A stretch of 64,000 nucleotides of DNA, taken from Pelecanus crispus (lineage: Eukaryota; Chordata; Aves; Pelecaniformes; Pelecanidae). The first letter of the stretch is position 1. Every line of letters begins with the position of its first letter. Below are positions 13,201-25,200 of the stretch, piece by piece. The notes under the pieces were generated by a model that was given only the letters and a program-made list of their open reading frames with translations, did no database searches and was not told where the DNA came from. The translations under genes and the position numbers were made by a program. The stretch is taken from NCBI RefSeq assembly GCF_030463565.1, contig NC_134660.1, positions 1,414,001-1,478,000 on the forward strand. Direction: 5' to 3'.

Positions 13201-16200
13201 GAAGGTGGCCCGAAGGGTTGCGTCTCAGGCTGCTCACCAGCCCAAACCCCACAAGCAGCAGGGTTGAAGCCCCTTGCTTTAGCAGGGCTTTTGCACTATC
13301 CCTCTGCCCCGGTGCACAGGCATCCCGGGGGCTTTGCTGCTGTGCAGGGGCTGCGGTCCCTGGGGTTCGGCCAAGCGTCCTGCTCCCGGCGTCGCGGCTG
13401 CACCGAGCCAAGGTGCAGGCAGGAGCTGCGGGACAGCTGCCCCTGCCCGCGTCGCATCTGCTCTCCGGCCAGCGAGCATCCTGCCTCCAGCCCGCGGCTG
13501 GAATCGCACCGACACGCAGGGACGCGGCTCGGACACCCCGCAGGATGCTGCCAGCGGGAAGCAAAGCCACAGCTCTCCCATCTGGGCAAGTTTGGCACCC
13601 CCCGCACACCCCAGCTCCCCGCCTGGTTGAAGGTCGGTGGTGGTGGCACGTTGCTGTAGAGGCAGATGCCCAGCGCGCGAGTGGTGAGAAACCAGCTGCA
13701 GGGCTTGGGCAGGGAGGAGAGGTTTGCTCTGCTCTGAGCTCGTCCCCCCCGGCCGTTTGCACCCCTCGGACCCCCCAGCAAGCGCAGGGAAAGTCCCCGT
13801 CCAAGCTGGGGTCTCCTCTGGGCCCGGCTGCCTCCCTCGTGTCCTGAGTGAAAATAGAGAGAGAAAGAGGGAGAGGGGAAAAAAAGAAAGGGGGGGTGAT
13901 GAAGAGATAATTTCCTCAGCAAGTCATCGTTGTTAATGAAGTTTTACAAAAACAGATACAACCAAGGAAAAATAAAATTTCACAGGTGATAAATTTTTCC
14001 AATTTCCCTGGCAGAATTCGATAGGATTGTTAAATTAAGAGTGAAGGTGTCTGTTAGGAAGCAACGAGCAGTGATGGGTAATTTTATAGAGTGGAAAATT
14101 GAATCAAATTGCTACATTAAAACACAGCTCCTCTGAGAATCTGCCCAACGCCCAGGCTGCGCCGGTGCAGCGGTGGGGTGCACAGCCCGCCGGCTCCCCG
14201 GCCATGCCCGGGGCTGGGGGCTGCTGGGAGGCTCCAGACCCCACGTGTGGGTGCCCGCGGCTGCCCATGGGGATGCAAGGGCATTTTTTCCCCGAGAGTG
14301 ATATGGCCGAGGCTGTGATGCTCCGTACAGGGAGGCGGCATAGGGGGAAGCAGCACAGCCCCCAGGAGCTGCATTTTTCAGCGTTTGCCTCTGATTCGTC
14401 ACTATAAAAAGCCAGATATTGGCTGGCATCAAACACCCAGGCCCTGGGAAGGCAGAGCATCGCTTCCAGACTTGACTCGGAAAAGCAGGTGGCTGCAACA
14501 GGCTGCAGGGCTGCGGCGTGGCGGGGAGTTGCTGCGTCCCCACAGCCCCGTTCACAAACTGCAGAGCTCAGAATCTGCAGGGACGGTGCCTGGGGCCGGC
14601 GTGCCGCAGCGCCCAGCATTAGCCCCTTCCCCACGGCCATCGCAGGGTGTCTGCGCCCACGCTGCGGGCAGGGAGAGGCTGCGGCTGGCCCTGCTGCGGG
14701 AGAAGTTGGGGTGCAGGAGGGCAAGTGGAGCTGGCTGCTGCCAGCCGAGGGGAAGCCACACCAGCCAGCTGCCTCCCCACCATGTTTTCCTGAGAAAAAT
14801 CCCATGCAAGTTTCCTCCCTTCCTTCTGCAAAGGCTCCGTCCATCACAGCCCATCAGTCTCGAAGAGCTCGCTGCGGGGCGGCCAGCCCTGAGCGTGCCA
14901 GGCAGAGCAGGGACTGGGCATCGCCTGGGATCTCTCCAAGCACCCTTTGGGAAAGGCACAGAGCGTGGTCAGCAGGGCAGGGGCTTTCTAAAAAAAGGGA
15001 AACTGAGGCGCAGCGTGCTGAGACACAGGGAGCGCCTTGTCCAAGCCGTGGAGCAGTCCGCTGCCTAGCTGATGTCTCAGCTGGGCGATGCGAGCAGGGA
15101 GGCGGTCCGTGGCTTTGACTTCTGGTTAGAACATGCTCCGTTCCATCAAATATGGAATAAAGCGGCCCAAGGTGGGACAAGGAGAGGGGGCTGCTCTGGA
15201 AAGCCTCGCGTGGCTCCCGGAGAGCGAGGATGCGGGGGAGCAGCAGCTCTCTATGGGGCGAGGGGTCGGGACCCGTGGAGCTGCCTGAGCTCGTTCGGGG
15301 CTGTAAATGTGACTCCCCGTTAGCTGTGCCAGCAAGGGGGAGCAGCGCTGCAATCTGGGGGGGCTCCCAGGAAAGTGAGGAGAAAGCAGGATGGATAGGT
15401 CTCCCCGGGATCATGGGGGCACCCACCACTGCCCAGCACCACGTCCAGGCAGGGAGCCGGCAGTGCCAGCCCCCTCCGTACGCAGGATTCCCGCAGCTTT
15501 GCTCATCTTGGAAGCCCAGCGGCAGCTTTTCCTCCGTGGCACGTATTTTCCTGCGCCAGCGCCAGCTGACGCTTCCCAAGGAGCATGTGTGCGTGCCGGG
15601 AGGTGCGAGAAGGGCTCTGGGAAGAGGTTTCCTGAGGACAGCCTGGCTCCGGGATGGAAGCGGTGCCTGCAGGATGCAGGCACGGATGCAAGCCGGAGGG
15701 GTGTGCACGGCACGGGTCAGAGGCGGGGGCAGCCGTGGGGAGCCCCTGCGCACAGGTGTCACCCGCAGCGGTGGGGGAACGATGTTGCCCCGCTTTTGAG
15801 GATGGCGCTGGGGTTTTCATGGCGCACAGGCACGGGAGATGGTTTGACTGCCCTCCATCTCGTGCCGAGATGGGATTAGGGGATATGGTGCCATTGGTTA
15901 AAGTATAAGGGACTCCAGATGTGAGGGTTTGGGGTGCGTGCATGGGAATGATGGGGAGAGAGTGCTGTTACAAATACATTTATGTTCTCTTTTACAAATG
16001 CAAAGAGCAGGCAAAAGCCACTTTCAATAATTTATTTTAAAATCAATGCTAATGAGGTTCTGTCTCGTCAGTGGCCGAGTTTTACAATAAAGTCTGATTT
16101 ATTTAGAAAAGATCTTTGGTGCTGCTTCCCGTCTAATGGGGGAGCAGTTGCAGTGACCCTCCAACTTGGGATGCAATTTGTAATTGGCAGCGGAGGTCTG

Positions 16201-19200
16201 ACCTGGTTTGCATTGATCAGCGCCGAGTGGGAGAGACGGCTGGGGCTGGGGCCGTGTCCTCGGGAAGTGCCGAGCAGCAGCAGCAGCACTTCACTGCCCT
16301 GCGATGGGGTGCCGTGGGATCGGCAGAAGACCCGGGCTTGGTTTCTGTTGGCTCTGCCTAAAGGTGACAGCAAAGCCATGTCCCCTGAGGTGCAACGGGG
16401 ACACCTCCTCTGCACCGGGCTCAGCCGTGCCCGGGCTGCCCCGTGCTCCCCAGCAGCAGTGCAAGAGGTGCAGATGAACGATGAGCGCTGGCTTTCTGAC
16501 GTGTTTCAGAATTGAGTTTTATTTGTATTATTTTATTGGGTTGCTTCTAGTCTTTATGGTTGCAGAAGGAAGGCTGGGCTGTGACGGCAGCTCCTGTGGG
16601 TGCTGTGCACCCAACTTACTCCAGCACCCAGAGCAGCTCAGGCCAGATGGGTTGTACCTGGCTTGGTGTTAAATAATCTTATTTAAACTTATTTGTGTAT
16701 AGATCCTCTCTCCCATCAGTCACTAGGCATTTCCGCAGGGCTTCCCCGTGACTTCCAGCCCCTCTGTCCTTAACCTTTTCCACAGTACCATTTCTTATTA
16801 TTTTCTTGCATCCTCTTTCCCCATCCTCCGTAGCCGCGCCAGCCTGCCCTCCACCGCCTGGGGTCTTCTTTCTCCTCCTTAATTTCTGCTTTTGTCCCCC
16901 ATCCTTCCTCGCGTTTCTGTCCTGGCATTTCTCCTCGGCGTCTCGTTTTCTCTGGGCTGCGAGTCCTGCACAGGAAGCATCTCTTCCTATAGGGCACTTG
17001 GCAAAGTGCTGCCTAAATTTATGAGCCTATAATAAGTGATTTGTTTTTACCAGTGTTAACAACAATTCATATTTTTATGCAACACGTTTTAAAATATTGT
17101 CTGTGACTTCCTCCCTTCCACTCTTCACAATTAAGCCGGGAATTTATTATTTTGACAGTCGGATGCTCTCGCAGCCCTCTGCCTGCCTGGGGGTTTGGTG
17201 CAGCAGTAACGCTCACAGCCCTTCCCCTGACTCCTCTGCTCTGTTTCCCCCCCAGAAGAGGAGCTGGAGCCCCCCTTCCCAGAGGACAGCGACGATGACT
17301 GGAGCAGACAGGGAAGCGGTAAGAGCCCACCCTACTTTGGCCATCCCAAAGGACCTCCAGGTCATGGTTGGGGGGGTCTGAGTCCGGCCGCCTTCGCGCA
17401 TCCCGGGGTGCGGGTGGTGATGGAGGGGTGCGCTGGAGGATGGGAGGGTCCCCAAGAGCAGGCTGATGGGTGACAGAGGAGTCTCTGCAACTGGTGAAGT
17501 TCAGACAACTCAAGCTTGGGGAGCTCTCCCCGTCTTCTCCATGCTACGGGCCTGGGGAATGCCTCTCCTTTTTGGCCAGGCACCCCATGGGGGGTGGCCT
17601 TAGTGAGTCTCCATGGAGGAGCCCCAGCGTCCATCCCCTCCCCTGCCTGATGGGATCTGTGTGCTGATGCGTCTCCCATGGAGGCACAGCCGTCCCTGTC
17701 CCTCATCCCATCCTGGACCACGGAGTGGGAGCCAGCCCTGCCGGCGCATCCCGAGGAGCTGGGGCAGGAACAGCCTGGAGGGAGCGCAGGAAGCGAGTCA
17801 TGGCCCAGAGGAAGCGGCCGCAGGGAGGGATCTCGCCGCGGGAAGCCGGAAGGACGCACACCACCACCCCAGGAACCAGCACCGCCTGCCCGGAACCATC
17901 AGCCCGAGAGCCTGCCATGGTCACCAGGGTCCCCGCCCCTGCTTTTTCCTTAAGGACCTGCACCATGGGATGGGAGCGGAAGATCTGTTTCCTCCCCGGT
18001 CCCACCTGCTTTGCTTTCCATCGCCGCTTCCTCCCCGGCGCAGGAAAGCAGTGCTTGTGTCTGAGCAGCTGGGGCTGGACTGGCCCAGGGCTTCCTGCCG
18101 CCCTGCTTGCTCTTCACCGCATGGTGAAACACATCCTCCTGGCAAAGCCCGGCTCGGGAGAGCTTCCCGCACCATCCTCCCACTCCGGAGCTTGGAGGGG
18201 ACGGTCTCGCCCCAGTGATGCCTGGCTCGCAGGGTGCCTGCCCGGCCAGGCACCCACAGCAGGCATCCCGCTTGTTGGGTGATGGAGACCGGAGGGGTTC
18301 GGTGTCGGATGCTGTGGATGGTGGGTGGCTAAACCAGCTTCACGCATGCTTGTGCTCTCCTGAAAGCACGAGCACCCCAAGCATTGCTCAGCTGGTTTAC
18401 CCCTTCCAGTGGTCCGAGAGCCCCCATGCCCAACTTCCTGGCATTTCTGGAAAGCCTGATCCAACGTCCAACGAGCCCTTTGGCCAACATCAACCCCCGC
18501 TGGATGGTTCCCGGGCGGTTGTCCCCAGCTCAGGAGGGCGCTCAGGCCTGTTTTTACTGAAATCTTGGTAGCACAGACGGGGCTGAGTCCCAGCTGCTCG
18601 CTAGGACCGGAGCAAGTCAGCGTTTCTCCACTCCTCATGGTTTTGCGGAGCTTGTTTCCCACCCGCCGGCATGATGACTTATTTGGCCGCTGGAGCATGT
18701 GGCAGCTGCAGCCGGTACCAGCACCCGAGCTCGGGAAAAACGACGTCCCAATCTTTATAAACTGTACTGCGGTCATAAAGCGGGACTGCGTGCTCTTCCT
18801 GCAGACTCCTCGGCACGGGGTAAGGCAAGCAGAAGGTGATGGGACACGCGTGCACACACGCATGTTTTTCTTTGCCTTTCACAACTGCCCCAGCGTTTAA
18901 ACGTCCAAAGGACCAGGCGGTAGAAAAACAGCTCCCCCGCGGGTTTTGCAGCTCGGGGTGGGGGTCCGTGGGGTGCAGCGCACGGCTCCGTGGCAGGCTG
19001 GTGCCAGAGGTGGTGATGAACCTGCACCCCAAGGCCACCCCGAGGATTTTGGCTCTTGCCTGTCACAGCCCTGCCAGCCGTTTAAACACCCTGCTCGTAC
19101 TCATTAGCATCTGCCTGGCGGTTGTAATTGTTGTTAATCGTTGTAACTGGTTTAGTTATTAGCATTGTCATGATTGCTTTAAGTCCTGTGTCTGTTTTTA

Positions 19201-22200
19201 CACTAAATAATATATTAGACTCTCGCTTCTGAAATGCTGGGCTACGTTTCAAGAGGGAAAGGTTATCGCAGCACCAGCAACCCCGGCCCTCGTGCCTTTT
19301 GCTTTGGTAATTTGTGCTGCTGTCCAACCGGACCAAGGGCGAGAAAGAGATGACGGGAGTCCTTGAGCAGAGGGCCGGGCTGCAGGGAGGGAGGGAAGGG
19401 GCTATTTCTTAATTATATCACACGGCCAAAGTGCCAGATGAGCATTTGGCTAATGGCAAACTATTGTTTCTAATTTCTAAGAACCACAAGGATGCCACAA
19501 TGCTGGAGCAGCCCAGCAAATCCAGCTGAGAGCTTCAGGCTGCTCCTGCCAAGACACCCATTTGCTTCGCTCAAGGCTGCTGAATCCCTGCCTTCTGTGC
19601 TGGACGGGCTTCGGGGCTGCTGCTGCAGTGCGAGCTTACCAATTGAATACAAACAGAGCAAAATTCCTCTACTTAGAAAATAAAAAAGCCTCGCAGCCTG
19701 CCTCCTGCCACAGTCTCCTGCGCTTAGCGTGGCAGGAGGTTTCACCTAGCATGAGCACAGCAGTGAAAACCCCTGAGCTGCCGACGGTTGTCATTAGGTT
19801 TCAGCATCAACAGGCTTCTGAGGCAACATGCCCGAAGCAAAGGGGTCGGGGTGGATCGTGCCTCTCCCACAGCCCCTGCTTGGGGCTGCTCAGGCTGCAG
19901 AAGAAAATGATGCGGTTGTCACATTTGGCTGGTTTTCTTAATGACCCCAAGGCCCATAAACATGGGAGCAGGCTCTCGTCCCATTTACATCAGTGTAAAT
20001 CAGTCACACTGAAATCACGGCTCTGCCCTGAACGCAGATTTAAGTATCTAGACGGGGCATTGGGGCTTTTTAAACAAAACCTCTTTTCTGTAAAAGTGAG
20101 CAGAATTAATGCGGGGTAATGCAGGAGTCCCGGGATGGCTCGTCTGGATGCGAGCCACATCCCACCCAGCCTGGAGCTGGCAGGTCGGGGGGATCACGGA
20201 CACCCACCGTCCCCTGTGGAGGCTGCAGAGTGAAGTTCTCCCTTGCCTGGCCTTAACTTTAAGTGCTAAAATGGGAGCCCGGATCCCTTTTCTGCAAACG
20301 GCCCTAATTTTAACAAGATATTCTTGGTAGCTGGCACGAACAGCTTTGTTGCTTTTGAAGCTGTGGCTGGGAAAGAAGCGCAGAGCCTGACCGTGCTTTC
20401 ATCGTGAGGCATCTTCCTCGTCTGATGCAATTAATTCTGACCTCTAGAAGGCAGGGTCGGAGGGAGGGCTGAGACCTTCCATCCAACCAGCCGACTTGGG
20501 AAAAATGCACAAACTTTTGGGAGCATGAACCTTCCTGTGGGCTGGAAAATTTTTCTCCCTTTGTACTCGCAGAATATCATGTCGACGCTCACGCGCGCGG
20601 CTTCTGCAAAGTCTCGTTTTCTCCTTTCTCCGCTCCTTGACAGCATGGCCAGATGCTCCAAGGTCCTCTTGTTCCTTTGCTAAGCGGGGAAGAGCAGATG
20701 GGGGATAGGGAGGCACCTCCCAAGCGTTCCCGGTAAACAAGGGACAATTCCAACGAGGCTGATTCCAGCTTCCCGGCAGCATCCTCCCTGCGGGCGAGCA
20801 GGCGTCTGGGATTCCTGTCCCGGGGGAGCTCTGGGTGGGGAATGGGCACTTTTGGCTCTGGAAACGTCTTGTAGGAAGATGTATTTCCTATCTCAACCCA
20901 AACCCCCTTCGCCTTGCAGTGCGTTAGTGACAGGAGCAGAGCTCTGAAGGGGAGCAGAGGCTGCCGGGGGGATCGCTGCGTTTAAATCTCTTTGCCAGCA
21001 CGTTAGTGGTGGTGCTCCGCGGAATAACTGGTGCTTCAGACACCCCCGGAGCAGCCTTTCCCCAGCCTCGTCTCACAGGGGACAGCAGCAGGTTGGTGCC
21101 AAGCGCCGTCCCCCCGCCGCGGGTTATTCTCTGCATCGTGGTGTTGTCCTCACACCCTCCCGTAACGACCTTTTGTGTTAATTACACGACTTGCCGGCTC
21201 CTACCAAAGCTGCCGCTTGCCTCGTCCTCCTGCTCAGCGCCCGCACGCCCTGATATTTCCTCTGCCTCCAGTTCATAACCTCTGGTTCCTGCACTTAGCA
21301 CAAGCTTAAATAACTCAGTAGCTCCTACTCCTTCTATTCCCTTCACAATCTTTTCCTTGCCACTGCGTGCTCCCCCTTTAATACTTTCCAAAGGATGCAG
21401 ACCTACTTTTTTTTTTTTTCCCAGCCTTTCTATTTAAGTTCCCCAAGTCCCTGAGTCATTCCAGTTGCTCCCTGCCGTGCCATTATCCATCTCTGTAATG
21501 TCCTTTTTCATATTTAGGTGATCAAATCTGGGCACAGTACTCCAGATGCACCCTTATCACTCGGTCCCTTATACCATATTAGAAACATTTCCTCCAACAT
21601 GTGCTCAATATTTTCTATTTATGCTTTCTGGGCTTGGTTCAGCCGCGTGGCAGAGCAGCACAGATCGCTGGTACAGCCCCGGTGCTCGAATCCGCCCCCA
21701 GCAGAATGTGGTTTTACTGAGTTTAATTATCCATGGGGGTCACATCCCGGAGCTGCCCGTGTCGTGACATCTGGATTCTCCCCCACTTTGGTGCTGTGCC
21801 ATCAGAGCAGTCTCCTGCCTGAAGCCTTTGGTCCAGGAGCACGTTTTAACAGTTGTCTTGTCTGCTTGAAAACCGTGAATCTGGTTTCTTTGGGTGCTTT
21901 TCCTGATGCTGCGAAGGGTCTGTTGGATGTGCTGGCACAAGTCACTTCCCCAGCCCGCGAACTGGGCAGAGCAGCGTCTCCTCCAGTCGCGGGGCTCTGC
22001 GAGACCTTGGCATCAGGCTCATCCAGTCCCTTTGCACGGCGGGATGCTTCTGTCCCCGCGGCGGGGACCCACCTGTCGTGGTGGCTCTGGTCTCTGGGCC
22101 ACGTTCTGGGGTGGGCAATGCCGTTCTGAGATGGCAAAGGTGGAAATGTTTCATTCTGGACACGCTGCAGTGACATTTCCCACAAAACCCACGTGCACGT

Positions 22201-25200
22201 TTAGCCCAGGGCGGTCCCCAGCCTTGGCACCATTTGCCAACGGTCTCACCAGCCCAAACCTATGGCTTTCAGCAAACAGATCATTTGTGTGTGTGTCCCC
22301 AAAAAAAAGGGGGAAAAAAAGGGAAAAAAAGAGTTTGCTGGCTCACGTTCCCTTCCCTTTCCGCAGCAGACTGTGATCACACACAAGCAAAGGCTCTGCT
22401 TTCCCAAACTCACAGCTCGATGGGAAGATTGAGACCTGAGCTATCAGCTTGTATCATGCCATGGAAGGTTTGGGAGCTTCTCTGACCTCCCAGGAATGGG
22501 GGGTGAAGGCAGATGTTTGCTCCCTGCTCTCCTCCTGCCCCTGTTCCGGCTCCGGGCGCTCCGGGCCGAGCAGTCGGTGCTGTTTGCTTGCTGAGCAGGT
22601 CCTGCTCCATCGGCTGCAATCCCCTGCTTGGCTTCTTTAATTAATAAACAAACTTGGCCATCACCTTCCCCAGCAGCATGCTGCCGGAGGCCCGGTGCAA
22701 ATACCCGTGTTAATTACTGGTATTCCTCTTCCGTGGCCTCTGGCATGGCTCTCGCCGTGGTGGGGACGCTGCTCAGCGGAGCTGGCGCTGGTGCCACGGG
22801 TCCCCTCTTGACCAGGTTACGGATGTCGCCTCGGGGACAGCGAGGTTTGAGCCCAAGGAGGAGACGAAGGACTTGGGAGAGAGGGAAGGCATCTTTGGCT
22901 CCCTTTGTGGTTTGTAGTAAACAGCTTTAATTCAGGGTCTCCTGAAGCTGAAACGTTTATCAGTGTGTTTATGTGTATTTACTGATAGATATTGCATTTA
23001 TTTATTGAGCAGCCCCTTTTTCTTGCAGTGCCTCTTTGGGCCCTGCCTTTTAATTGAAATGCAAAATTAATAACAGCAACATTTCCTTCCTTTCCCCGAC
23101 AAATACCAGCCCCTCTCCCCCAACACCCCACCCCACAACCCCAATATTTCCCCGGATAATTCCCTGTCACCCTGACTTTTATTTTCTTTTTTCCTCAGGA
23201 GGACCCTGGCAAGATTATGCCAATTACTACCAAGGGATGTGGGACTGCAGCAGCGAGCATCCCGACGAGCTCTCCTTCCACCGCGGAGACCTCATCTACG
23301 TCCTAAGCAAGGTAAGAGTAGCGCCGGCGGCCCCGTGTTCCTTGTCGTGGGGCTGGGGCTCAACGGCAAGATCAAGAACTGATGAAATTGGTGAAAATCA
23401 AGGTCCAAAGCAGAGTTAAATTAGAAATTTAGCGGAGGCATCCCGCTCCCCCCCTCTGCGACCGCCCCATCGATGCCACTCCTGCCCGTACCCCCTGCCT
23501 TCACACGTGGCATTTCAAATGCCCCAAAGCAAGCTTATTTTATTTTTCTTTTTTTTTTTTTTTTTCCACGGTAATGGAGTCTGTACGTGCTGTTGCTCAG
23601 GTATTACAGGGGTAATTGAGTTGCTCAGCCGGGTGTGACCAGGGCTCCCTTCGGCAAGCGCACACAGGTGAATAAATTAAGTGTTTGCATTAACGGGTCT
23701 GCGGGGGCAAGAGCAGAGCCAGGGGTGGCTGTGACCCTCTCCCAGCCCTGCAGGTCTCTGCCCTGGCTCCCAGCCGGTCCCCGCCGGACCACGGTGGCCC
23801 CAGCTGGCAGCGATGAACTTGGGGGGGTTGCGTTTTGTCAGTGATGTTTTGCAATGCGCGTGGCACCCCAATCTGGCACGGGAAGGGCAATGAACTTGGG
23901 GGGGGTTGCGTTTTGTCGGTGATGTTTTGCAATGTGCTTTGCACCCTGATCTGGCACAGGAACAGCAATGAACTTGGGGGGGGGTTGCGTTTTGTTGGTG
24001 GTGTTTTGCAATGCACTTCGCACCCCAACACGGTGCAGGAGCAGTGATCAACTTGGGGGGGCCTGCGCTTTGTTTTGCAGTGTACTTTGTGCTCCAAGGA
24101 CAGCAATGAGCTTGGGGGGCTGCATTTTGGGGGTGGTGCTTTGCAATTCGCTTCGCGCCCCGACACGGTGCGGGAACAGCGATGAACTTGGGCGGGGGGG
24201 GCTGCGCTTTGGTTCTGCGATGCACTTTGCACCCGAAGGACAGCGATGAACCCGGGGGGTTGCGTGGTGTGGATGGCGTTTTGCAGTGCGCTTTGCACCC
24301 CGCTCTGGCCTGGGAACAGCGATGAGCTCGGTGGTTGCGCCCCGTCTGCCCTTGGGGGGTGCCCACCCTGGGAAGGGCAAGCGGACCCGGTGTGGGGAAG
24401 GGCGGCACGTGCAGCGGTGGCTCAGCTGTGGCAGGTACGGACCTTTGGAGATGAGGAGCACCTCCAAGTCGCAGGCTTGTTAAGACCAAGGCCACTTTTT
24501 ATAGCTGAGAAAAAGAATCAGGTTTACTTTTGCATCCTGGCGGTAGCCACTGGATGTCCCCAGGGTGGCCACGGGCCATCGGGTGCCGCAGCGATGGGCG
24601 GGAGAGCGGCGGCGGCGGCGGCAGGGCCTCCCTTGGGGGTTTTGTCCATCCGTCGGAGCCCTCGAGGCCGGAGCCGCAGCACGGGGCGCTGGCTGCTCAT
24701 CCACCTCCCCGAAGCTTTGCAGCCAGCGTGGCACGGACGTTTTTAGCCGGCGTATTTGAGGCCAGCTCCCGCGCGTCCCCGCGGAGGCAGCTGCATCCCT
24801 GGCAGCAGCAGAGAGCAGCTTTGAGTCTGGGCTTCACCGTCCCTTTCTGGAAGGCTGAGAATTCCCCATCTGCGGATCTCAAAGCACTTTGCGGTGGTGT
24901 TTAGCGACCCGCTGCCCCCCCCCGGACGGGGCTGACGTGCTCCAGGCACTGAACCCACAGCCCCGGCTCGTAACCTCGTTTATCCAGGGGGGTGACACCA
25001 GGAGCAACCCACAGCCGTCCCTAAGGGCGATGCCCGCCGCCCGGGCTGCCCACGCCGCTGCCAGCGCCTGGCTCCATCCCGCCGATGGCCAAGCGGCTTG
25101 AGTCCCCCCCACGCCAGCTCCGGGGACACAGCTTGGAGTCGCGGCAGGGTTTTCGCTCTCTTCAGTGGCTCCAGATTGCGACTCTTGTGCTGGCTTCCTC

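Noticed and set aside
12970-13922. Long open frames on both strands around 13-13.9 kb
   Set aside because: Five of six frames are open over the same GC-rich interval, which argues for base composition rather than a gene.
15328-15343. CTCF-like word ccagcaagggggag
   Set aside because: It misses two core positions, so it is weaker than the two sites reported.
14854-15762. A 302-codon minus-strand frame in the SKAP1 intron
   Set aside because: It sits in GC-rich DNA with several other frames also open. The translation shows low-complexity Pro/Ser/Arg-rich sequence and no recognisable family.
23677-24495. A 272-codon minus-strand frame with [19 protein letters not shown]-type repeats
   Set aside because: It lies on the 77-bp minisatellite and has no conserved domain or start context.
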